Shown here piece after piece: positions 1-5,263 of a DNA stretch of 6,911 nucleotides. Source of the DNA: Rickettsiales bacterium (GTDB taxonomy: Bacteria > Pseudomonadota > Alphaproteobacteria > Rickettsiales > UBA1997); assembly GCA_031284025.1 (NCBI GenBank), contig JAITAR010000101.1, forward strand, positions 1-6,911, given 5' to 3'. Both the position numbers and the translations under genes were made by a program. The notes under the pieces were generated by a model. That model did no database searches and was not told the DNA's origin. It was given only the letters and a program-made list of their open reading frames with translations. The first letter of the stretch is position 1; each line of letters begins with the position of its first letter.

Positions 1-14
1 TAATGGATATTGAC
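1..14. repeat. 14-nt dispersed repeat, edge copy
   Basis: The first 14 bases read TAATGGATATTGAC. This matches, as a circular permutation, the unit TGACTAATGGATAY that occurs twice in tandem at 5264-5291. The copy is cut by the window edge, so its tandem number is unknown. On the minus strand it lies just downstream of the tRNA-Cys 3' end, much as the other array lies just downstream of the minus-strand membrane-protein gene. Confidence 0.55.
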
Positions 15-25
15 CCAGCCAGCAC

Positions 26-100
26 TGGAGGCCAGAGACGGAATCGAACCGACGCATAAAAGTTTTGCAGACTCTTGCATTACCACTTTGCTATCTGGCC
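26..100 (-). tRNA. tRNA-Cys (GCA)
   Basis: The minus strand folds into a complete cloverleaf. The acceptor stem GGCCAGA pairs fully with TCTGGCC. A short D stem (GCA/TGC) follows, then an anticodon stem AGAGT/ACTTT around the loop CTGCAAA, which gives anticodon GCA (plus-strand 66-68). The T arm has the loop TTCGATT on a stem GTCGG/CCGTC with one T-T mismatch at the second pair. The discriminator is U, as expected for cysteine tRNAs, and CCA is encoded in the DNA (plus-strand 26-28). A strong promoter lies immediately upstream at 112-139. No T-rich terminator hairpin is visible before the window edge. Confidence 0.97.
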
Positions 101-111
101 ATCGGATATGT

Positions 112-139
112 ATTTTAGAATAGATCTCGGTTTTGTCAA
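112..139 (-). promoter_or_regulatory. Sigma70-type promoter of tRNA-Cys
   Basis: On the minus strand a consensus -35 box TTGACA (134-139) is followed after 16 nt by TAAAAT (112-117), five of six matches to the -10 consensus. The predicted start falls a few bases before the mature tRNA 5' end at position 100, leaving only a very short leader. The assignment rests on hexamer match and position. Confidence 0.75.
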
Positions 140-165
140 CGTATTGTACACGAAACTTGACAAAA
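131..165. repeat. Inverted repeat formed by divergent -35 boxes
   Basis: TTTTGTCAA (131-139) and TTGACAAAA (157-165) are perfect 9-bp inverted copies separated by 17 nt. Each arm contains the -35 hexamer of one of the two divergent promoters. The symmetry may simply come from two consensus -35 boxes facing away from each other, or it may be a site for a shared regulator. Confidence 0.6.
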
Positions 166-184
166 TAATATGCAATTTTATGCT
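157..184 (+). promoter_or_regulatory. Promoter of the LysR-type regulator gene
   Basis: A consensus -35 box TTGACA (157-162) is followed after 16 nt by TATGCT (179-184), which matches four of six -10 positions. The predicted start is about 190-193, at the left end of the 16-bp palindrome. This argues against the in-frame GTG at 187 as start codon and for ATG at 208, with a leader of only about 15-20 nt. Confidence 0.6.
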
Positions 185-189
185 ATGTG

Positions 190-205
190 CATGTATATAT
201 ACATG
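190..205. promoter_or_regulatory. 16-bp perfect palindrome, candidate operator
   Basis: CATGTATATATACATG is a perfect 16-bp palindrome. It spans the predicted transcription start of the regulator gene and ends 2 nt before its likely ATG. A dyad here is well placed for autorepression. It is pure alternating AT-rich sequence, so chance symmetry is possible, and it lacks a clear T-N11-A LysR box. Binding is inferred only from position. Confidence 0.4.
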
Positions 206-207
206 TC

Positions 208-1158
208 ATGGGGAACAACGTAAAAGATTTTTGGCACAGGACGAATACGGTTGTCCTGGTACGAAACTTCTGTAGGGTCTGTGAACTCGGTGGCATTGGC
301 ATGGCTGCTTCAATTTTGGCTATATCTCAGTCATCGCTATCTAGACAAATTCAAACTCTCGAGAAAGGGTTGAATGTAAAACTCTTTAGTAAGAGTTCGC
401 GTGGTATAATAACGCCAACTAAAGATGGGTCTCTATTCTATGATCTAGTAAAACCACGAGTCCAATCTATGGACTGCGTCTATGACTACTTCAAGAAAAA
501 GAAATTGGACGCACAGAACAGATTGATAAAAATATCCTCGCACCATACGGTAATTTCCTATATTTTGCCCGATTGTATAAAAAAGTACAGAGAGAACTAC
601 AATGATCGGGAAACTGAATTCATAATAGAAAGTAGCCCAAATTTAAGTTTTTCACTGTCCCAACTAGACGATGGTGAAATGGATTTTGTGATCTATCCAA
701 TAAATCAAACTTTGAGTAGAAAGTATACCGCTATTAACCTGCTGGTTTGTGATCCAATTATACTTATGCATAAAGATAACGTTTTGGCAAAAAAACAGCA
801 AAGTAAGATAACTTTCTTTGATTTGGCCGAACAAAATTTCCTATTTATAGATCAGGTAAAAATCATGCCGATGTTTGTCAAAATTTGTGAGGAGTACGGC
901 ATAAATGGAAACATAAAGTTCATAAATAGTGACTGGGAAACAGCTAGAAACTTTGTTAGATCTAATCTAGGCGTTCACATATACAATGACATAAACGACA
1001 GATCTCTAGAATTGATTGATCCTCTGCTGGTTTCCAAAAATGTAAAACACCTCTTCCCCAGAATAACGACTAAGGTTGCCTTCAGAAAAGGTGCTATTTT
1101 GGATAAGAACAAATCATCATTTCTCTGCGTACTGGAAAACGCGATAAGAAAAACATAG
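208..1158 (+). CDS. LysR-type transcriptional regulator, distantly CysB-like
   Basis: With ATG at 208 the protein has 316 residues, the usual length for a LysR-type regulator. An in-frame GTG at 187 would add seven residues but lies at or before the predicted transcription start. No clear Shine-Dalgarno sequence precedes either start. The N-terminal winged helix-turn-helix spans about residues 14-74: AAS at 33-35, recognition helix SQSSLSRQI (40-48), LE at 51-52, LF at 59-60, then R65-G and TPTKDG (69-74). Residues from about 95 form the effector-binding half, starting with IKISSHHTVISYILPDCIKK. That stretch resembles the start of the CysB/Cbl effector domain, but the ligand cannot be read from sequence. 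It is divergent from tRNA-Cys and convergent with the acetyltransferase gene, separated by 39 nt without a visible terminator hairpin. Confidence 0.92.
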   Translation: MGNNVKDFWHRTNTVVLVRNFCRVCELGGIGMAASILAISQSSLSRQIQTLEKGLNVKLFSKSSRGIITPTKDGSLFYDLVKPRVQSMDCVYDYFKKKKLDAQNRLIKISSHHTVISYILPDCIKKYRENYNDRETEFIIESSPNLSFSLSQLDDGEMDFVIYPINQTLSRKYTAINLLVCDPIILMHKDNVLAKKQQSKITFFDLAEQNFLFIDQVKIMPMFVKICEEYGINGNIKFINSDWETARNFVRSNLGVHIYNDINDRSLELIDPLLVSKNVKHLFPRITTKVAFRKGAILDKNKSSFLCVLENAIRKT

Positions 1159-1197
1159 AAGATACACTGTCTCTCCGAAAATTCCTACCCGACAACC

Positions 1198-1824
1198 CTA
1201 TTCTTTCTTTGGCATTGGGCTTCTGAAGTATAGATCATCTTTCTGATCCTTGGCTTTCGGCAAATATCTATGATATCTTTTTAGCTCTTCAATGTCAAAA
1301 TTTGGATTGAGCCAACTCACTATGACCTCATTTTCCAGAACATATCTGTTAAAGTTAAAAATGTGATCGTTGAATATGTGCTCCATAGTTATTCCATTGC
1401 GCAGATAGCAATTTATGGCTCCTCTGTTGGTCTCATGAGGTCGCCCCTGTAGCTTGTAGATATGTCTGTATTCATTTTTTAATTTATCAAGAAATCCCCT
1501 AAGTAGCAAAACGAATGTTTTTCGCCCGATACTATCCGGCGTTGAAATTAACGTCGTATTCATCATAACATGGGCTAAATTTCTATAGGGTGAAGTAAAA
1601 GCCTTAAAAAATCCCACCATGTTGCCCCCCTGGTCTTCTGCAACCATGGCAAGTCCATACCTCATCGAGAGAGTTAGGATTTCATTAACAAAATCAGGCG
1701 TTATCTCACTTATATGCTGTGTTATGCTATCGGGGAATGCTTTAGCAACCTCTAAATAAAGCCTGTAAATTTCGACCACATCATTTCTGATTGCGTCACG
1801 TAAAAATATCGAATTTGACACCAT
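1198..1824 (-). CDS. GNAT-family N-acetyltransferase-like protein
   Basis: This 208-residue protein has the order of a GNAT fold. It opens with LRDAIRNDVVEIYRLYLEVA (8-27), like the strand 1-helix 1 start of many GNATs. A central strand GLAMVAEDQGGNMVGFF (57-73) follows, then HVMMNTTLIS (85-94) and a helix after PDSIGRKTF. Motif B is recognisable as HETNRGAINCYLRNGI (130-145), with the Asn and Tyr-x-x-x-Gly usual there. The acetyl-CoA pyrophosphate loop is weak: DSIGRKT stands where Q/R-x-x-G-x-G/A is expected, so cofactor binding is less certain. The substrate is unknown. It is the last gene of the minus-strand block. No clear Shine-Dalgarno sequence precedes the ATG, so translation may depend on the upstream reading frame. 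The C-terminus is charged and probably flexible. Confidence 0.82.
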   Translation of the reverse strand: MVSNSIFLRDAIRNDVVEIYRLYLEVAKAFPDSITQHISEITPDFVNEILTLSMRYGLAMVAEDQGGNMVGFFKAFTSPYRNLAHVMMNTTLISTPDSIGRKTFVLLLRGFLDKLKNEYRHIYKLQGRPHETNRGAINCYLRNGITMEHIFNDHIFNFNRYVLENEVIVSWLNPNFDIEELKRYHRYLPKAKDQKDDLYFRSPMPKKE

Positions 1825-1825
1825 T

Positions 1826-2011
1826 TTATTTATTATCGATATACGTAGGTGCTAAGTTAGAACTAAGTAATGAAAACTCAATAAAAATATTTTTATATGT
1901 ACAACTGATATTAGGCAATATCTGGGTACAAATGTAGAACCTAGTGATTGATGTCCCTCCGTGGAGGTTAGAAATGGAACTTGGAAATGGCTTTAATAAA
2001 TCTCCTGTCAT
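1826..2011 (-). CDS. Possible 61-residue ORF between holC and the GNAT gene
   Basis: I do not recognise this product and it may not be a real gene. Its ATG overlaps the holC stop as ATGA, and its TAA ends one base before the acetyltransferase ATG, so the frame exactly fills the gap. That fit is typical of translationally coupled genes. Against it, the sequence is rich in Ser, Thr, Ile and Asn, has no hydrophobic segment or known motif, and no good Shine-Dalgarno site precedes it. Within it lies a perfect 16-bp AT palindrome at 1881-1896. The alternative is a plain 186-nt intergenic spacer, in which the weak pair TTGCCT (1913-1918) and TATAAA (1892-1897) could be a promoter for the acetyltransferase. 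Confidence 0.3.
   Translation of the reverse strand: MTGDLLKPFPSSISNLHGGTSITRFYICTQILPNISCTYKNIFIEFSLLSSNLAPTYIDNK
1881..1896. repeat. 16-bp perfect AT palindrome
   Basis: ATAAAAATATTTTTAT is perfectly self-complementary. It lies 57 nt upstream of the acetyltransferase start codon. It contains no G or C, so it is a weak RNA hairpin and more plausibly a protein-binding dyad or chance in AT-rich DNA. Confidence 0.35.
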
Positions 2012-2478
2012 ATCTCGAGCACCTTAGTCCATTTGCTGTCCCTGTCTCTAACGTTTATGGTAGTTTTGTAGTCAAGATCCTGATATTCCTCCAGGCTTTT
2101 TCTTGCCTGCAGGAGGTTTTTCTCACTACAATTTGTATATATGTAGAAAATCTTTTCGAAATGGTTTAAAAAATTACAATCATCCACAAAATTGCTCAGA
2201 AATAAATAATCGGCCTGGTTGAAATTTATTAATTTATTGCAGAGAAGTAATTTTTCATATTTACACTGGCTATTTTTGTCGCTGTATAGCCCGTGTGCCA
2301 AAAAATCTGTACCCTCCCTTCCAATTTCCCAAAGTATCTCATCAAGTTTTTTAAGTTTTTCCAAGGAATTTGAGTACAGTAGAACCTTTTTTCCATTTTT
2401 ATAGACTAGTTGATCGAGAAAATTATACAGAAATAAGTTCACGTCCTTGCTAGCGCAGTAAAAATTTATTTCCGTCAT
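2008..2478 (-). CDS. holC: DNA polymerase III chi subunit (HolC)
   Basis: The 156-residue product matches the layout of the chi subunit, which bridges the clamp-loader psi subunit and the SSB C-terminal tail at the replication fork. It starts with the NFY strand (5-7). Next come a helix FLYNFLDQLVYKNGKKVLLY (16-35), with the Gly-Lys-Lys turn usual in chi, and LDEILW (45-50), corresponding to LDEALW in E. coli HolC. After FLAHGLY (59-65) a strand DYLFLSNF (90-97) and a helix AARKSLEEY-like segment (125-132) follow. The C-terminus DRDSKWTKV parallels the terminal TW of the family. Overall similarity is low except for these blocks. It starts 5 nt after dnaQ and is preceded by a very strong Shine-Dalgarno sequence that lies inside dnaQ. 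Confidence 0.85.
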   Translation of the reverse strand: MTEINFYCASKDVNLFLYNFLDQLVYKNGKKVLLYSNSLEKLKKLDEILWEIGREGTDFLAHGLYSDKNSQCKYEKLLLCNKLINFNQADYLFLSNFVDDCNFLNHFEKIFYIYTNCSEKNLLQARKSLEEYQDLDYKTTINVRDRDSKWTKVLEI

Positions 2479-2483
2479 TTTAT

Positions 2484-3200
2484 CTACACCTCCCTAGATT
2501 CGAACCAGATGCTATTTTTTATATATTTTTCCAAAAATTCATTGTGCTTTTTTAAATCTTCTTCATCTATAGCAAAATTTCTGCTCGGTAAAATTTTATT
2601 ATCTCCTATTCTGGCCATCAGTCTATCAATGCCGATAAAACCAGAATTTACAGCACTATCCTGACCGTCTAGAAAACTTTTTTGGGTCCCTCCATTCAAT
2701 TCCACATAGACATCTGCCAGTAATTCCGCGTCTAAAAGTGCACCATGAAATGTTCTCTTGGAATTATCTATGCTATAGCGTTTGCAAAGATTATCCAGAC
2801 TATTTTTCTGCCCAGGATACTTGCTCTTGGCTAATAGAAGTGAATCTATCACCTCGTTGGAAATTTTTCTGTATCCAATGGATTCAAGCTCAAAATTTAG
2901 AAATTTCACGTCAAAGCTTGCATTATGGGCTACCAGAACGGAATCTTGGAAAAAATTCAGAAGACTATCGGCAATTTCAAAAAACTTTGGTTTATCAACT
3001 AATTTTTCCGTAGTTATGCCGTGTATTCGCACGACCTCTTCTGGAACCTCTCTTTCGGGATTAATGAGCTGATGAAAGTAATTTTTGGTTTTTTTGCCAT
3101 CGATTAATTCTACACATCCTATTTCTATAAGTTTATCACCCTCGTTAGGATACAGTCCAGTGGTCTCCGTATCAAGACATATTTCTCTCACCGCGGTCAT
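2484..3200 (-). CDS. dnaQ: DNA polymerase III epsilon subunit, 3'-5' proofreading exonuclease
   Basis: This is the proofreading subunit of the replicative polymerase, full length at 238 residues. All DEDDh catalytic residues are present: D10 and E12 in Exo I (LDTETTG), D97 in Exo II (HNASFDVKF, 92-100), and H152 with D157 in Exo III (FHGALLDAEL). The linker after the exonuclease domain carries GGTQKSFL (170-177), equivalent to the internal beta-clamp-binding motif (GGQTSMAF in E. coli). The tail with FAIDEEDLKKHNEFLEKY (209-226) resembles the segment that binds the PHP domain of the alpha subunit. So it should work within the alpha-epsilon core, not as a stand-alone exonuclease. Its ATG is 8 nt after the mlaC stop and its last codons hold the holC ribosome binding site. 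Confidence 0.97.
   Translation of the reverse strand: MTAVREICLDTETTGLYPNEGDKLIEIGCVELIDGKKTKNYFHQLINPEREVPEEVVRIHGITTEKLVDKPKFFEIADSLLNFFQDSVLVAHNASFDVKFLNFELESIGYRKISNEVIDSLLLAKSKYPGQKNSLDNLCKRYSIDNSKRTFHGALLDAELLADVYVELNGGTQKSFLDGQDSAVNSGFIGIDRLMARIGDNKILPSRNFAIDEEDLKKHNEFLEKYIKNSIWFESREV
2488..2495 (-). promoter_or_regulatory. Ribosome binding site of holC inside dnaQ
   Basis: The minus strand reads AGGGAGGT, close to the full anti-16S complement, 9 nt before the holC ATG. It forms the codons for Arg-Glu-Val just before the dnaQ TAG. This is the strongest Shine-Dalgarno site in the operon; the dnaQ, mlaC and TPR gene starts have none of comparable strength. Confidence 0.85.
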
Positions 3201-3208
3201 AGATCCAA

Positions 3209-3808
3209 CTATTTTTTATTTTTGGTCGTCAGGGAAAGCTCCAGCTCGCCCATGAAATTATCAAATCCCTTAGAGGCCATGGCAGCCTCCACCTCAGCTC
3301 TTTTGGCTGAAATAAAACTAATTCCCTCCGTTATTACATCGGTAATATAATATTTACCGTTTTTTTGCACAACTCTAAAGTTATTTCTCACCGTTTTGCC
3401 GTTCAAAGATAGTACAGCACTGACCATAAAGACTTTTCCACCCTGCTGCTCTGCTACTGAAATAATCTCGTAGCCATTGTCACTGTAAATACTGAAAATA
3501 GATCTGTAGTTGCTAACTAAATATTTCGAATAGGTATCTATGAATCGATTTCTCTGCTCTATACTCAAATTTTTTCTATGTTTACCTAGTATGAAATTAG
3601 CAATCCAATCGATGTCTATGTTATTGTTAGCTAGAACAAGAAATTCAGCTTCTCTTTTTTTCAGCTTTCCGTGTCTATTGATTTTATCAATTTCAACGAA
3701 AAAGAGTCTGAGAAAGTCTCTTATATTGTCATCACTACCACGGCCAGTGACCGACCATGAAGCAAAAAATAAAAGAAAAACTATAGCAATAAACCTATTT
3801 GCCGCCAT
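3209..3808 (-). CDS. mlaC: MlaC-type periplasmic phospholipid carrier (Ttg2D family)
   Basis: MlaC shuttles phospholipid through the periplasm between the outer-membrane MlaA complex and the inner-membrane MlaFEDB transporter. The 199-residue protein begins with a Sec-type signal peptide (hydrophobic core IAIVFLLFFASWSV, 7-20). The family core is visible: DWIANFILGKHRKNLSIEQR (67-86), FIDTYSKYLVSNYRSIF (89-105), a basic beta region, and YYITDVITEGISFISAKRAE (153-172), which corresponds to the family's conserved W-x-I-x-D-V-x-x-E-G-V-S. The C-terminal helix ends around GFDNFMGEL (181-189). Its start overlaps the end of mlaA by 14 nt in another frame, and no strong Shine-Dalgarno site is seen, so translation is probably coupled to mlaA. 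Confidence 0.94.
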   Translation of the reverse strand: MAANRFIAIVFLLFFASWSVTGRGSDDNIRDFLRLFFVEIDKINRHGKLKKREAEFLVLANNNIDIDWIANFILGKHRKNLSIEQRNRFIDTYSKYLVSNYRSIFSIYSDNGYEIISVAEQQGGKVFMVSAVLSLNGKTVRNNFRVVQKNGKYYITDVITEGISFISAKRAEVEAAMASKGFDNFMGELELSLTTKNKK

Positions 3809-4607
3809 CTGACTTTTTAATCTTTTTTAAATTATTCACCGTATATTCCAAATTACTCAGGTAGCTGTATCTGATAAAAATATAGGGATCAAAAGACATC
3901 TGCACGAAGTCTTTGTTCAGAGTAATGGCATTATCTACTTTGTCAACATAGAGAGCAAAATATTTTGGAGGTAGCAGATAAAAATTTTTATTCATATCTA
4001 TAGAAAAAGGATCCGCATAGAATGTGGCAAATGAACCGATTCCCTCTCTAAGCGTTCTAGGCCCAAAAAATGGCAACATCAGATAGAAACCATTGGCAAC
4101 GCCATATAGTGCCAAAGTTTGTCCAAAAGTTCTCTTTTCTCTCTTTATATCGAAAAAACTGCCAGCTGGGTCAAATAGCCCTAGACAGCCTATAGTCATA
4201 TTGGTAGCAAAAACTATGGCGGTGTTGCTAATGTTATATATATCAGCCTGCAGCAGGGAATTTAACAGTATCAGAGGGTCTTGCAGTCTATTACCTATGT
4301 TGGATATCATACTTCTAAAGAATTCATTCGTTACAGACTTATAAAATTTAATGGTTGGATCGGCTACATTTTCCAGCAGAAAAATATTAAACGAAAATAT
4401 TACTCTATTTATCCTCTCTAGAGGATCGTTGACAGCATCTTTCTCATCTACATAGTCATAGCCGTAATCCTCTTTCAAATTTTCGGATTCATTTGCGACA
4501 AAGCCGGCTACGGCAGTTATTCTCTCATCTTTCAGAGTGCAGCTAAACAGACAATAGATAAGTGACAGAGCAAATACATGGCTACAGCTCGATATTTCTA
4601 ATTTCAT
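3795..4607 (-). CDS. mlaA: MlaA/VacJ outer-membrane lipoprotein
   Basis: MlaA removes misplaced phospholipids from the outer leaflet of the outer membrane and passes them to MlaC. The N-terminus is a lipoprotein signal: hydrophobic FALSLIYCLFS with lipobox LFSC, putting the lipidated Cys at residue 23. The VacJ hallmarks follow: NDPLERINR (60-68), SMISNIGNRLQDPLILLNSLLQ (99-120), FGQTLALYGVANGFYLMLPF (161-180), GPRTLREGIG (182-191) and FDPYIFIRYSYL (239-250). The protein is complete at 270 residues. An acidic spacer of about 35 residues rich in Glu and Asp sits between the Cys and the domain, somewhat longer than in E. coli. Its first 26 nt overlap the end of the TPR-like gene and it overlaps mlaC by 14 nt. 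Confidence 0.97.
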   Translation of the reverse strand: MKLEISSCSHVFALSLIYCLFSCTLKDERITAVAGFVANESENLKEDYGYDYVDEKDAVNDPLERINRVIFSFNIFLLENVADPTIKFYKSVTNEFFRSMISNIGNRLQDPLILLNSLLQADIYNISNTAIVFATNMTIGCLGLFDPAGSFFDIKREKRTFGQTLALYGVANGFYLMLPFFGPRTLREGIGSFATFYADPFSIDMNKNFYLLPPKYFALYVDKVDNAITLNKDFVQMSFDPYIFIRYSYLSNLEYTVNNLKKIKKSDGGK

Positions 4608-4995
4608 TTTCGATGCTATCTAAATCATGGTACTCTATATAACTGCTAACAATAGATTCGAATTTATCATTGTCTATAATAGACAACAATTTTTGAGCGT
4701 AATCTTTTTTGAGTCCCTCCACCTGCCTAAGATATTTTTTGGCCTTATTATGATTTCCATCTAATATACACAGTAGTCCCTTCAGATATTTAGCATGATT
4801 ATTTTTTGGCCAAATGCTAAGAACTATTCCCAATCTGCTATAACATTCGTCAAACATGCCAATTTCAAAATAATCCATGATCTGGCCTATATTATTACTC
4901 TCCAGATTAGACCACTTTAGCCGTAGATTTTCTATGCCATTAATTAAAAAATTTCTGCAGCTGTTGAAAAAATCCCTCACTTTTTGAAACCACAT
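4582..4995 (-). CDS. Small TPR-like protein, first gene of the mla-dnaQ operon
   Basis: The 137-residue product has no signal peptide or membrane segment and no assigned function. Its middle holds two helix-turn-helix units resembling degenerate TPRs: about 36-64 (IGQIMDYFEIGMFDECYSRL then a second helix ending near WPKN) and 67-93 (HAKYLKGLLCILDGNHNKAKKYLRQV). The GMFDECYSRL and GNHNKAKKYL segments match the Gly-x-x-x-x-Ala helix B start of TPRs. The N-terminus (1-30) is amphipathic and basic; the C-terminus is acidic. No Shine-Dalgarno sequence lies close to the ATG. Its last 26 nt overlap mlaA, so it is clearly co-transcribed. A role in protein interaction near the Mla system is only inferred from position. 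Confidence 0.75.
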   Translation of the reverse strand: MWFQKVRDFFNSCRNFLINGIENLRLKWSNLESNNIGQIMDYFEIGMFDECYSRLGIVLSIWPKNNHAKYLKGLLCILDGNHNKAKKYLRQVEGLKKDYAQKLLSIIDNDKFESIVSSYIEYHDLDSIENEIRNIEL

Positions 4996-5043
4996 AGCGT
5001 TTAGTAATTTGTTGATTACAATATAATATCCTCACAAAATTAG

Positions 5044-5072
5044 ATTTTAATTCCTTTTTTTTAAAAAAACAA
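5044..5072 (-). promoter_or_regulatory. Candidate promoter of the TPR-mlaA-mlaC-dnaQ-holC operon
   Basis: On the minus strand TTGTTT (5067-5072) is followed after 17 nt by TAAAAT (5044-5049), five of six -10 matches. The spacer contains an AT tract (T8 then A7 on the plus strand, 5055-5069), which would make the DNA stiff or curved. The predicted start leaves a leader of about 40 nt before the TPR gene. AT-rich DNA yields such matches often, so confidence is moderate. Confidence 0.4.
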
Positions 5073-5253
5073 CAAAAATATTAATTATTCCTTCGACCAA
5101 TTCATAGGCTTGTTTATATTCAAATGTATTGCCTAGGGCTTGCTTCCAGTCAATACATGGCATACTCAAAATTTCCAATGTGATATGCTAGGTAATACAT
5201 TGATTTATAGGGCCAGATGCCTTTGAATTTTTACTAATTTTTGGCCACCACAT
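5047..5253 (-). pseudogene. Short frame broken by one TAG, possible degraded gene or element
   Basis: Reading the minus strand from ATG at 5253, the frame runs 69 codons to a TAA at 5047 with a single internal TAG after codon 21. The first part begins MWWPKISKNSKASG. After the stop an internal ATG starts a 38-residue stretch, MPCIDWKQALGNTFEYKQ at its beginning, with a mixed composition including two aromatic clusters and a basic end (LKKRN). I recognise no family. It could be a decayed gene, a small real ORF from the inner ATG, or an artefact of a structured repeat, since it contains both arms of the inverted repeat at 5123-5201 and its 3' end overlaps the candidate operon promoter. Confidence 0.25.
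5123..5201. repeat. Imperfect 14-nt inverted repeat with nested dyads
   Basis: AATGTATTGCCTAG (5123-5136) and CTAGGTAATACATT (5188-5201) are inverted copies with 13 of 14 matches; on plus-strand RNA the one mismatch becomes a G-U pair. The 51-nt spacer holds shorter dyads: GCATA (5160-5164) with TATGC (5184-5188), and CAATGT (5176-5181) with ACATTG (5197-5202). The segment ATGTATTG (5124-5131) can alternatively pair perfectly with CAATACAT (5151-5158). No T run follows on either strand in terminator position. This is the most structured part of the 322-nt gap 4996-5317, which otherwise holds the candidate promoter and the 14-nt tandem repeat. Confidence 0.55.
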
Positions 5254-5263
5254 CGAGTCTAGC

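Noticed and set aside
187..207. GTG at 187 as start of the LysR-type regulator
   Set aside because: The predicted -10 box ends at 184 and transcription should begin near 190, after this GTG; ATG at 208 gives a normal family length.
75..275. 66-residue plus-strand frame over the tRNA and promoter region
   Set aside because: It overlaps the tRNA-Cys, two promoters and the start of the regulator gene, and its sequence has no family features.
1159..1197. Bidirectional terminator between the convergent regulator and acetyltransferase genes
   Set aside because: No stem of useful length or flanking T/A runs is visible in the 39-nt gap.
1953..1970. CCTCC/GGAGG hairpin as a terminator after holC
   Set aside because: The loop is too small for the full stem and no T run follows on the minus strand.
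2738..3072. Plus-strand frames of 91 and 96 codons opposite dnaQ
   Set aside because: They lie fully antisense to a well-supported dnaQ and show no domain features.
5211..5218. GGCCAGAT near the tandem repeat as a tRNA-Cys fragment or attachment site
   Set aside because: Only eight bases match the tRNA 5' end and similarity stops at once; there is no integrase in the window.
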